Positions 11,706 to 23,718 of a DNA stretch of 64,000 bases are shown here, piece after piece. The notes beneath the pieces are model-generated. The model was not told the DNA's origin, ran no database searches, and saw only the letters and a program-made list of their open reading frames with translations. Every line of letters begins with the position of its first letter. Position 1 is the first letter of the stretch. The translations under genes and the position numbers were made by a program. The stretch comes from Plazaster borealis (Eukaryota; Echinodermata; Asteroidea; Forcipulatida; Labidiasteridae). Where the stretch lies: the NCBI GenBank assembly GCA_021014325.1, contig CM037462.1, positions 8,414,501 to 8,478,500 on the forward strand, read 5' to 3'.

Positions 11706-14700
11706 AAATCCACCCCTGCTTACCACATGGAATATACTCCTCGACAATGATAAGACATAGGGACTTCTCCATTCGCACTATAGAAATGGGGATGGTGAAC
11801 TAAGAGGACATAAAAGATTCTTTTATTGCTCTACCCCCACAGTGTGAATGGAGCAGACCCTTAATTCAAATGGATTTGTATTATATTGAGATTCTGCGGG
11901 GTAAACCATGATTGGTAGAGGGGTTTTTAGGTCAAGGGATGATAAATTTTCCATCATTTTCCTTCTCTGACTCATTTCACAAGGAGCCAAATGTGTAACC
12001 ATGAAAACACAAAGTGGGTTCTTTTTTGCACATTTTGTGCTCCTTTAGGGTCCCAGGACCAAAAAACCCACACAAACAAAAACCCAGAAAGTTCAGTTGA
12101 ACTGAAAGGAATTTGAGAAAATATAAGTAATTGTAACTGATGTACAAATTGTATTCTTGGTTGAATAAACCAGGACAGAGCTGTCAGGTGTATTATTTTT
12201 TTAATACCAAGATTTATTAAAAGATAAAACAAGGGACTTTTTGTGCATGCTTTGATGCTATTTTAACTTGTTTACTGTAAGACTTCTGTGGATCAAAATA
12301 TCTTTATCATTTTGTTGTTGGTGTTTGTGAAAGAAAGGAGGAGATTTTTCAATCATCTAATCTCATAGCAAACATGCTAACGATTTTATTTTATAAGTTT
12401 ATTTTTATTCGAACAGAAATTTAAAGGGTAGTATTGGAACAATCATGTTTTTTTTACAAACAAGAAAACAGGCTTTCATTTTTGTTCTTGGTCAATGCAC
12501 AGTGTGATGTTTTGTTAGAAAAAAATTATGATAAAAGAAATGTTTGAATTATCTGCTCCTTTTGATATTGTCTGGAAGTGTTTTTATTTTCTCTTATAAA
12601 TCTCTAGATTAGTTATCAAAATCTCTGAAATTGTAATATTTCCTTGGGATTTTGTCTTTTATTTTGCTGTGGTGACAGGTTTTGGTGCATGTTTTGACAA
12701 ATTTATTATGTTTTTTTCCTTCAATCTTGAGAATGCAGTTGTAACAAAATAACTTTATCACAGAATAACTTTTCTTCGGTTTTTCAATTTTTAATAAAAA
12801 GAATAATGATATTTTACATCGTATATGAGTTTCTTGGATTGTGTTTGTCTAATATTAGGTGGTAGTCTTAGGTATATTAAGTAACAAAACAAATACTTCA
12901 CTGCTTTAATTTCTAATCTCGAGGTCCAATTATTGTTTGCAGACCTATTAAAATTAGACTTCTCTAACATTTGGGCTGCATATCACAAAGTGTCCCGTTT
13001 TATTCAACAATTTTAACAAAGTTTATGGAATTTGGACGTCTGCTGTTTCAAGCGGATGAATTTATTTAAGAATGTGCATTTTTGGCAATAATTCGTAGAT
13101 TTGTTATAACGATAATTATTATATTGTTAATTATAAATGACAGAGAATGGTCGTTTGTATATACTGATAATAGAGCAAAGAGCCGAGGGAGTCTTTTTTT
13201 CGGAGACACAAGAGTAAAACCTTGATAGGGGGGATGAAGTGTTTGATTTTCCTGTTTGTATAACCGCACTTAGACAATCCATCCAATGCAGGTTCTCAAA
13301 ATATATTTTTTAAAAATTGCATATAAACCCAGCCATTTCTGAGGTTAAAGGCCAATCTTAAATATCACAGATTCGTAGATTTGATCTACATTTGATAACT
13401 TTCTGGGTAGAGGTTGTTTCGGGGGTCGCTTCCCTGAGTCAAAACAATTCACTGTTATCTGGTTAATTTTACAATTAAAATTAGTTTTTTTTGTTTTGGG
13501 GCCAAGATAATGTCTTGGGCTTGAAAAGAAAAAGCAACACATCAAAGCTGCAATCCTCAAGAAGGTTTTGCTAGCTACTTTCGTTTGTTTATAAATAAGT
13601 TTGTGAGGTGCAATTTGTAAAGTTAAGGAAACATCAAGCTAAAAAGCCTGTGGGAAAACTCAAGAACCAAACCATTCAGTCAGTACTGTTCCATGTTTTG
13701 ACAAAGTTAAAACCACTAACCAAAAAAATGGTAATCAAGTTTTTTTACTGTTTTTTCCTTCTTTTTTTCCTTTTAATTTATTGTTACTTTTTTCAAAAGT
13801 AAACATGAAACAAAGACTTTTTCTTTTGTTGCCATTACCCCCGAAATTGTACAACTTATACGTAAATGTTAATTTTCTAAAAATATACAAAGTTTGATCT
13901 TTCAACATCCTGTTAAATTCATGAAATAGTTGCAGGGTCATTCATTTCTTTTTGTTTGGGTTTTTGGTTTGAATTGCTTTGATTTCAACAGTTTGTTTGT
14001 TTTTTAAGGTTTTTTAAAACCAGTTTGGGATGCTTTGTTAAGAAGAAAAAAAAGAAGATTTTTGAGGCTTGCATATATATTTTGGTACCAGTCATTGTAA
14101 TGTTAAATCCATATCTTGTAGATTGAAATACAGTGTAAGATTTTTTCAGAGTATAAAAAACTCAGATTTTGTAGATACAGACAATATTGTTGGGACGTGT
14201 AGTTGCATGTTGTTGTTGTTGTTGTTTTTTTATAATAATATTAATGACGTGAACTGCCTGAAATTGGAATTGGCTCCATGTAAAATTCGAAGTTGAGCTT
14301 TTTTTAATCTGTATTTACCAACCATCCTAAAGTTGTATGCAATATTGCCAGTATTAAATTGAATAGTGCATAGTATTTCCTCCAACGTTTTTTTTTTTTT
14401 TAAGAAGAAAATCTTGTATATAGGAAAGAAAAATTCTGAACACCTGGAGGACAAGTTTGATTTTCTCTGCTTATAGGGCACTTAGGGTGGTTGGTCGATA
14501 CCTTTTTATTCTGATATCAATTTTTCAAAACCAGAAACATGTTATGTATTTTGGTTTGGAGTGTGTTGTACAACCTTGGTTATAAAATGGCAGTGTTATG
14601 TGCAATTTTGACTGTTGCCTAAGGCCAAGGAGGTCGTAACCATGGTGATGACCTGGATCCTGATGGCATCACAAAATCAAAATATGTAACTTGCCTGATT

Positions 14701-17700
14701 GTGAACTATTGATAAACATTCCACTTTGGACCAGAACTTTGGAGATCATTCCAGAAAGAAGGCTGAAAAAATAATAATAATTATAATAAAAAATAATAAA
14801 AAAATAAAATAAAAAATAAAAACTGTGTGCCTTAAACACTGCTTTGTAGTTTTTTTCCCAACACTCATTCACACAGCCTTTCTAATTCTCTTTACATATC
14901 AACAGCCTTATGTCCATGTTATTTCCCTCAATTCTATACAACTTTTTGTCATGTCATATCTTAATCGTTTTTCATACCTGTCTTAGTGTACAGGTATTTC
15001 TAGCATTTTTCTCTCTTGCGTTTCTCTATCGTTCTGTGTCATACTTTCCGCTCTTTGCTCTATTACTAGTTGGGAGTGATTGCACCAGCAGAAGTACATC
15101 CAATATCTTGTTTGCAGGACAACCCAATTGTCTGTTCCAGAAATATTGGAAAAATTCAAGATGGTTTTTAATTATCCTGTATTCTGCTGGTGGACATCAC
15201 CATATACATGCTCTGACCTTTAATCTATGACCTTTGACCTTTGACCTTTTTCGATCTCTGTTGTATATGGTGTTAATTTCTGTAATTGTGTTTTCTGCCC
15301 TTCAATTTTCTGAGTCACTTCTGTTTTGAGCTCCCCGTTGCTTTATAAACTAACAGTCTGCCATGTGTTTTTATCTTTTTCCCGTTTTGACAAATAAAAA
15401 AGACAAAAACACCCCAACATTTTGTATTTAAATACAGCATGAGAAAATTGTCAGTTCTTGACAGAAGCTATTGGTAGCCTCAAGTTTGGAACTCGACCAA
15501 TGCTGCTAAAGCTGACGGGGATGTTTCCATCAGCTTATTATGTTCTGTCTCATCAAAATAGCTAACCAATTCTATAGTAAATTACTATTCAGATTGTCCT
15601 TTGTATTTCTTTTCTTTTGAATTGTTCAACCGTAAATAATTTACTGTATTGTGAACTATTGTGACCATACTAAATGAATTTGAAGTGATACATTCCCCAT
15701 GAAAAAAACCAACTGTTTGATATTGCAAAAATAGGATTTATTTACGTTAGTGTGGGATTTGTTGCGTAACCCATTGCCTATGATTTGCATGCTTGAATTG
15801 TAAATTGCTCCTTTTCTATAATCAGTTTTTGATAAAGAGCTTTCTTGTTACTATAAAGCGGACTCTAACTTTGAGCTGTCACTATCCTATCCATCTGAAT
15901 GTGCCACGTCTCGATTGCCCGTCTTGTTGCAAAAGAAATTTCAATCATTTTCTCAGTAAGAAAATAAATTGGACAGAAATGAGTCCCTGTGAAATATTGC
16001 AGTGGCAGACCGGGGGAGCTGCAGCCCCCCCTCTCCCCTCCTATCTTGAACCACCACCCCTCCTTCCCACCATGCTGTTGGTCCAGTCTATCCATACACC
16101 CATTCCCCACAGCTGTTCTGTACAAACTCTCCATTCACCACCATCCCATCCCCTTCATTTTGAGCAATGAGTGAAATTCCTTTTGTTTTATAAGGACAAC
16201 GGTAACGCTGACAGCTATCCTTTGGCCTCTCCTTGTTAAGCAACCAGTTTGTTATTTGCATGCCTTGTAACATCATTACTCCGTTCTTGATGTGTATGCT
16301 GTTATAGCTTTTTACAGCTTTTCATGTGATTTCTACATGGTTTTTTCTTACTCTATATAGGCTGTTGATTATGACACTGTCTCTCTGTAATATATTATTC
16401 TTCTTTATACTCAGTAGTCTTTAGCTTATAATAACCTGTTGGTTAATAACAGACAGGGGAGAAAAAAATGTGCCAAGATTTGGTTTTTGGTTTTTGATTT
16501 CATTGTGGAGGGTGACCACTTGGCACATTGGAGAAATTATTTGCACGTTTTGAAGAGAAGAAAAACATTTAAAATGGAAGACAAGAAATTTGCAAACTGT
16601 TCATGCCATTTTGTTGTTGTTGTGAAGTTGCTAAATTTATGCAGGCAACACAAATGGCAAGATTTCTATTAATTTGATGTCAGTTCAATGAATTGGTTTT
16701 TGAAACCTGAAGGCCTTGATAAGTGATGATACTAGAAGATCACATTATATTTTACTCTGTAAAAGTTAAGTCTCTGTGCAAATAATTTCTCTGACAGAAG
16801 TTTTGTCGGGAGAAGATGGACTCTTGATTTCCTCTTCTCTCACAAGACTTTGAGTTTTCGTTTTGTTTTTTCTTATGATATTCAGTAACCAGGCTGTATT
16901 ATACTACAGTGTATCTTTCATTCCTTTATAACTATTTTATAACTGCTTAACTTATGTCTTCTTGTATTCGGACTCTCATGTTTTGAAACAAACAGAGTGT
17001 TCATCTCTGAGGGAACGAACTACGTATGTGTGTACATTTTAAGTACAGAAATCTTTTCCTTTGGTGTCTATCCTTGATCAACTTACAAGTATATTGGTCA
17101 GAAAAGTCGGAGAGTGCCGTCGACAGAGGTCGCAATGGTGAAAATTACTTACTCTGAAAGTATTCATAAAATGCAAAGAAGATATAATGGATTGTCAGGG
17201 AGTATAGGTCGTTTTTGAAGTGTGTACTTCAATGTTCATATTATTATACTTAGCTCTGAACACTTAAAAAACCAACTGAAGTCCTGTTTTGCTGAAATTA
17301 CAGACAAAGAGATAGTCTGTTTTTATACTCTGGAGAGAAAAAATACCAAACCAGTTTTGTAGCTTTGAATAAAAGTGATTTTTTTACCATCCAGTTTTTA
17401 AGTATACTGTATTTATTGTCCAATAGATATCTCAAGCAAACTTGTGTTTTGCAGGACGTAAAAAAAAAGAATGGTTTATAAATTGTAAGATTGTTAAGAT
17501 CACCAACATTGGTCAACAAAACTTGGAAACATGACCAAAAAATGTTCACATGTATGTATTATAATGAAGACAAGCAGGTAAAGAATAAAAAGTTTGGTTT
17601 TGTAAAAAAAAGTGTTTCATGTGTTTGTTAGGGTCATTATAAACAAGATTGTGTTTTTATTTCAAGGAAATCAAATATTTTAAGTATGAATTTCCCCGTA

Positions 17701-18400
17701 AAGAAGGGCAGGGGTGGGGAGATCGGCACAACCTGAAACATTGTTATCAAGTCAAGGCATGATATTTGGCCCTCGGGGAAAAAAGTAGGAAAATTTGTTT
17801 GAGTACCAGGGCTGACCTACATGGTAGGGCCTACAGGCTTTTCAGGTTATATTTGGCCCTTGGAAATAAGTAGGAAAATTTGTTATTTACAGTGATGCGA
17901 TTTCTCTGTTTATAACTGGAAATCCAGGATTTGTTTGCCCCCCCCCCGAATAAAAAAGAAATTTGGTTCCCCCACCCCCCCCCCCCCAAAAAAAGTAAGG
18001 CTTTTAAAACCTAAGATAAATGTTATTAGTGGGCTTCGTGCTCGCGACTTTTGGAGCTCACAAGCTTTCGCGCTTTGCGCTCAGAGTAGGTTTTTTTTTC
18101 AACAGCCTATCACATCCCTGTATTTAATAACAATTTTGCTGATTTTGCCGAGGGCCAAAAAATCAGAAATGCCTGCAAGTCACAAGGCCCTAGAACGATG
18201 GTCAACTTGTATGATAGACAGGCAGCTTGGACTAAGTCAACACATGGCTACTGTCTGCCCATGGTAGGCCTATTTGGGAGTCAAGTTGCATGCACAGATA
18301 TGGTGCATGCCTCACCACGCGCATGTCACATTGGCATACAATGCACGCTGCATACAATTAGAATCCGACTCCCAGTGAATCCGACTCCCAAAATGGTGTA
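11706..18400 (+). other. PTBP 3' UTR and intergenic AT-rich DNA
   Basis: After the TAG stop there is no convincing coding exon for 6.7 kb. The first part is presumably the PTBP 3' UTR. Candidate AATAAA polyadenylation signals occur near 12162, 12791, 15391 and 17368; I cannot tell which is used. Other contents: an AT microsatellite-like stretch at 14767-14822, poly-C/poly-A runs near 17940 and 17980, and short dispersed repeats around 17780-17890. Confidence 0.5.
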
Positions 18401-21210
18401 ACCAAGATTTATTGTGGGTCATGTGGTCAGGATAATTGGGGACAATACAAAGGATTACTCACACCTCATTACAAACAGTTTCTGTTACTGTTAAAAACCA
18501 CACTTTATTAATTTTGTTCCTTCTATTGTGGTTTTACAACAAACACTTGCATTAATAAAAGTTGTGCAAAAACATAACATATGCCAAAAATGAGGCGAAG
18601 GTTTAGAACGGCACAGCACAGCTGAAAAATCCAAACACATCCAAATCAAATCAATTTACAATTTCATAAATATACATTTTACCATGTCCATGACTTTGCA
18701 TCCCTAAAATTTGAAATCAAATACTTTCAAAATAAGATTACATGAACAACTTTGTTTTTGCAAAACAAAGATAAACCTTTGTACATTGTTTTCAGGTTTT
18801 TTTAATGGCACATTTGGAAAAAAGAGGAAACCATTAATCAGCTGAAAAGATGCGTAACTGCAAAAAACATGTTTGATTATTTGTGCCACAAAATTTTACA
18901 AATAAAATATAAGTTTTAAAAGGCTTTGAAACCACTTACAAAGATAAACAGATATTGTTAAGAGCACAATATTGATTTTAATATTTCACACCAGTTAGTA
19001 CCTCATAGATTAACATGTACGCTTTTAATATACATGTACTAATTTTAGTTTCAAATCAACAACTTTGCCAAGAATTAATATAAATCTAGAGACTAACTAT
19101 AAAATATTACACATCCAATAATTTGTGATTTCTATTTCAATGTTAAAGCAACAATGTACTTTACATATTGCAATGTCAAATTCACAGTTGTATTAACCCA
19201 AAGTAACTTGTCAACATCTATGCCTTGAGCATTGAGCAAGTTAAGTTTAGTTTATTGTGACCATTTTGAATTAACAAATTGTGACATACTAAAATTATTC
19301 TTGGGACAGTTTGGATTGCGGTGTGACTTTGTCAGAACACAATGCTACATAGCAGTGTTTCCATTGCCCATTCGAGCGTGAGGCGACCCACCTCGCTAAT
19401 TTCAGCAACCACCTCGCTCATTTTTTCTCTCTAATATCATCACCTCCAGGGCTTGAGTTTAACACTGGACCACAGGCCCGAGGCCAGTGATTTAAGCCTT
19501 GGGCCAGTAAACTTAGGACTGGACAAGTCCGTTGGTCTTGTGTTTTTCAATAGCTAAAAGTACCTCACTGTGTAATAAAAAAATAGAAAATGATGTTCAA
19601 TGTTGACTTTGAGTCTGGTAAATATCTTTCAATTATGTTGGTCATTAGGTACATGTATAAAAGCATACTAAATTCTTTACGACAAAATTAATACGAGATA
19701 TTCTCTCAGTGCTTGTTCAAATACAATCTGGTCTTGTAAAATAAATTCTGGTCCAGTAAATACTGTAACCTACAAGTCTTGTGGATTGTTCCCCTAAATT
19801 TGAGCTCTGACTTCGCTGTGAGATTGGCATAAAGGAAAAATTAATCAAAAAATAGTAATTTTGTGTCATTTACTAGTTTTTCCCTTGACCTCTACATGTA
19901 TCAATAACTCACAACTTGAATGTGTAGATGGAATCATCGCGCATTGTTATATGAGTGCTGCATTCTTGTCAGTTTGCAGACTAAATTTTGCTTCAATCAT
20001 CAGTTTGAATTTTTACCACCTAGCTCAGTTCATCAGCCAGCGGAACACTGCTACAAAATGACTTGTGGTAAACAGCCACTTAAATGCACTGTGGCTGTAC
20101 AATTTATGTACACGTACTTGTCAACTGGTTCTGGTGTACAATACTTCTACGAGGGAATTCTTTTGAAAAAAATATATTGAAGCTTTTAATATGTTAACAA
20201 ATTATATAATGGCAAACTGGTGAGAATGATAATACTATTTGGTCCTTGCTGTACGTTTGACATGGTTGGATAGCAAACTTTTTCCCTTTACTGCATCTGT
20301 ATCTGTGCACAAATGGTGTTGTTGATGTCCAGTGATATGTTGTTGAAACATATTCAAATAACATCTAGTGCTTAGAGCTAAATCACACACGGCAATGTAC
20401 AGGCAACCGATTTCACACAAATCTCCAAGAAGACAATAAATCACTTTTAAATTTCCACATATTTGTTCACAAGGATAGTGGCCCTAAAGTTGCATGTAAA
20501 AATTACCCCATGTGACATGGCATGGCCTATATGTCTCAACGAGTATTCATCAACTCTAGTTGGGCCTTTCCCAATTTATGACAAAAGGTTCCCATCCCCC
20601 TTTGTGTGTACTCAAGTTGGGAGTCTTCGGGACAGGCCCAACTGTTAATGAGCCAAAGTCAAGTTGTTCAGTCACAATGTTACAACATTGTTTTCTGGAA
20701 GAGGAAAATATTTCCCATCCTCTTGTTTTCAATAAACACATTACAACCAATCAGTGAAAAACTTGTTTTGGTGGAAACAACAAAAAATGGTTTATGTACT
20801 GACGTCGTTATTGACTGAGATTTTGTTTGTGCACAATCATCTCTTTTTTCTATCTGGCTTGGTTTGAATGCAGCAATCAAAATAAACAATGATGGTTTTC
20901 TTGACTTTGACTTTGACACAGAAAAAATTTCATTGGAGGATCGGTACTTGTATCAACCTTAAAATCAGTGGGCTTTCCAACCATCCCCCCCCCCCGCCGA
21001 TAAGTATCAACCTTGTACTTTGTCTTTAAGAAATCATCTTAAACATGATTTCACTTTTCAAAAAATGCTCCAGGGACTGTGTTTACTAAGATGGATGCGT
21101 AGACATCAAAATAAAAAACATTCGTTTGAATTATTAACTCTTCGTAAAACACACAAGGTTGTCCTGTGTTCCATCAGTGGCTGCTCATCCTTGGTTCCTT
21201 GGCTTAACAG
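18401..21210 (-). other. TMEM53 3' UTR / intergenic
   Basis: Lies downstream of the TMEM53 stop on the minus strand. A minus-strand AATAAA is present near 18505 and could end a long TMEM53 3' UTR; this is inference. A dispersed repeat (aggcccgaggccagtg, about 19440-19530) is included. No coding exon is recognised on either strand. Confidence 0.4.
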
Positions 21211-22071
21211 TTAGTTATCCTCTAGAAAGTTTTGAAGACAGCCCTGGGCAAAGTCTTGGCACCGCTGAATGTACTCATCCCGGTGAGCAAGAAGGTGTGT
21301 ACAGTGATTGGACTCATCCCAACAGACTTGCTGCACCTGCACCTCCCTCTTACGTCGTGCCTCTACCACATCGTCAACACCTCTCCAAGGGCAAATCTCA
21401 TCCGTCTTGGAGTAGAGAAACAGCTGCGGATAACGGGCGGGGTCAGTTTTCATTGCCGACATGAACTTTAATCTTTCTTTACGAATTTTCCAATTCGATG
21501 GCAGAAAGATGGTGAGTACTGCGAATAAAAGGAGCGCAATTGTCTTGATCATCTTCATGAAGAAGCCACTCGTCTTGTCTGCTGCATTGCGAACTTTCAT
21601 ATACTGCAAAAGAGACGGGACACACGGGCAACTGTCGTAAACACACCCAGCGACTTTCACAGTCGACAGTTCCCCACCAAGTTGAGGGTCGTGTAGAAAT
21701 TCAGTAAGATGCTTGTAAATGTAGCAGCCACCATTGCTGAATAAATGAAAGAACACGACGTTTTCCTCCAGGCCAAGATCGAAAACCAGCTCCAGAACTT
21801 TTCTTGCGACGTCTTTCAATTTGAGAGGATTGTATAGAATGTCTTTGGTCGGCGCGGTGTAGCGAACTGTGGTGAAACCCAACGAGTGATAAATGGCACT
21901 GTATTTACTCAAATGTCGGTCTTCGCAGCCAACCCAGCCCAGGAGAATGACCACTGGCTCTCGACGATCAGATTCCGACGTACTTCCACCAATCCCGTTG
22001 CCTTCCGCCGCTGAAACTGCAGTCGGAAAAGTGACATGATACTCGAGGTCTTCGCTTTCCGCGTCCGCCAT
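21211..22071 (-). CDS. TMEM53: TMEM53 homolog (DUF829 alpha/beta-hydrolase-like membrane protein)
   Basis: Complete intronless coding region, 286 aa, TAA at 21213-21211. I choose the ATG at 22071 (MADAESEDLEYHVTFPT), matching the acidic start and length (about 277 aa) of vertebrate TMEM53. An in-frame ATG 38 codons upstream (22185) would add an unconserved stretch. Family hallmarks: PVVILLGWVGC then KYSAIYHSLGFTTVRYTAP near residues 39-74; nucleophile-elbow-like HLFSNGG at 109-115 (Ser112); YDSCP near 145-149; a hydrophobic segment IALLLFAVLTIFLP near 178-191; YSKTDEICPW near 220-229; and HCTHL near 256-260. Ser112, Asp224 and His256 or 259 could form a hydrolase triad, but activity is unproven. 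Vertebrate TMEM53 is a nuclear-envelope protein that dampens BMP-SMAD signalling. The gene is divergent from PARS2. Confidence 0.95.
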   Translation of the reverse strand: MADAESEDLEYHVTFPTAVSAAEGNGIGGSTSESDRREPVVILLGWVGCEDRHLSKYSAIYHSLGFTTVRYTAPTKDILYNPLKLKDVARKVLELVFDLGLEENVVFFHLFSNGGCYIYKHLTEFLHDPQLGGELSTVKVAGCVYDSCPCVPSLLQYMKVRNAADKTSGFFMKMIKTIALLLFAVLTIFLPSNWKIRKERLKFMSAMKTDPARYPQLFLYSKTDEICPWRGVDDVVEARRKREVQVQQVCWDESNHCTHLLAHRDEYIQRCQDFAQGCLQNFLEDN

Positions 22072-23718
22072 GTTGCTTTTTGTCTTAAATAAATGATAGG
22101 CCGTTTTCGCGGCAACACGTAGTGTACACGTACGGACGGGCGTCACGGACGGGCTGCCTGCTGAAGGGAGCACCAACTTGAGCATGCACAGCGCACAACT
22201 TTGAGGTTCATTAAATTACCGTAAATGACCGTCATTCACGGTGTACACTGTTTCACCATGGTCACACACACGTGTGTGACGAGGTTTTTGTGACCATGGT
22301 TGACGACCGTGTCGTCTGCCGCTTTTATTGACAGCGCAAAGTAGAAATCCGCGCAAATGAAAAACCGCGCAAGTTGCAAACTTTTTACTTTGTGCATGCT
22401 AGGCTAGCTAAACGTACGTTGACACCCAAAGCAAGCGCGCACCGAATTGCGAAGAGGAAGACCATGCATTAACTTTGTTGTGGACAGCCGGCTCCCTTAT
22501 TTTTTTCCAGTTTTCTTCTCTGCCTATTCATCCCCAGCATCATAATCATAGTACTGTGTACGGCCCCTGTGTACTGTCAAGTTATCGGCTGAAGTAAGTC
22601 CAGGTAAGTTAGGCCGACGTTTGCCGATGGAAAGACAGATGATGAGCTCAGCCATGTCAGCAGAGCTCAGCTCAGATGTAGGAAGGATACCTGTGTGTAC
22701 TTCTGTAGTGTAGGTGAAGTTCATAAGTTAGCCTAATACTAATAATGATCCACTGTTGATGGATAAACTTTGCCGGTACACAAGTAAACCTATGTTCCGA
22801 CACCCCTGGCCCTATACGAAAGTCCGATCGTGCCACTGAATATATGCGGGAAAGTAATTCGTTATTACAAATTAAATAATTTGTTATTACAAATAAATAA
22901 TTTGTTATTACAAATAAAAATTTTGTTATAACTAATTAGTAAATTGGCCTATCTCCGTGGTGTGCACTGTGTTTGTACTATACTGTTGTTTGGTTAAGAC
23001 CTATTTAAAAGCAGGTCATGCATGCGATATAAAGACCGGCTCTGTGAACTAGCGAATAAATGGGTCTTAAGACTTAAAACAAGCACATTGTGTAAAAGTT
23101 CTGTATGCACTATACAGAACTTTTACACAACATGTTTGTTTAGTTGCCATTTATTCGCTAGTTCACAGAGCCGGTCTTTATATCACATGTTAATACAACC
23201 CCCACATGACCAGTCTTTGACCACTCAGTTTTTATAAACTCTCTGACGTATTTATTAATTAGTATTTAGCGAATTACTTTCCCACTGATAATGTATACTT
23301 CTGTGGCGCGATTGGGCTTTTGGAACATTGGAACTTATCGGAACATTACATAGGGTTGTTGGAACATTGGGGTTTTGGAAAAACTGTGCCAGGATGATCA
23401 CAACACTAGACTGTATGCTGGCAGGGGATTCTTCTCAAGTATCACGGTCGTACTACTCCAGTAAGCCGAGAGAAACTATGAGACTTGAGAGGATCAACAA
23501 TTTCTTTAGATGCCTGCTGTCACTTGTCACTTATCACTTTTCTTTGTCACTGATGTAACTGCGATCATGCAGTGTAGAACACTGTGATGTAGAACGCTGC
23601 TGGTCACTTGGCATGGTGAAAGATCTCTGGATCGCGGATGGGCCACCCCAATTGTAACACTCAAGTTGGTACCCTTCATCATTAATCAGACTTTTGTTAT
23701 TCATTTCAGTCATTCAAC
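22072..23718. promoter_or_regulatory. Divergent intergenic region between TMEM53 and PARS2
   Basis: The 1.65 kb between the two start codons must hold the 5' ends and promoters of both genes. The TMEM53-proximal part (22100-22460) is richer in CpG than the surroundings, as expected for housekeeping promoters. The middle is occupied by a fold-back element (22821-23310). No TATA box is convincing. Sharing of a bidirectional promoter is possible but unproven. Confidence 0.45.
22821..23310. mobile_element. Fold-back (long inverted repeat) element
   Basis: The outer inverted repeat includes a perfect 14-bp pair, GGGAAAGTAATTCG (22848-22861) and its complement (23270-23283), extending imperfectly outward. 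Nested inside is a near-perfect hairpin whose left arm, about 23021-23063, pairs with 23147-23187, and whose inner arm around 23086-23107 pairs with 23111-23133. An AT-rich tandem repeat (ttgttattacaaataa) lies in the left half at 22861-22925. There are no coding remnants, so it is non-autonomous. Confidence 0.75.

Noticed and set aside
22072..22185. Upstream in-frame ATG extending TMEM53 by 38 residues
   Set aside because: The extension is unlike the family N-terminus, while the ATG at 22071 gives the expected start and length.
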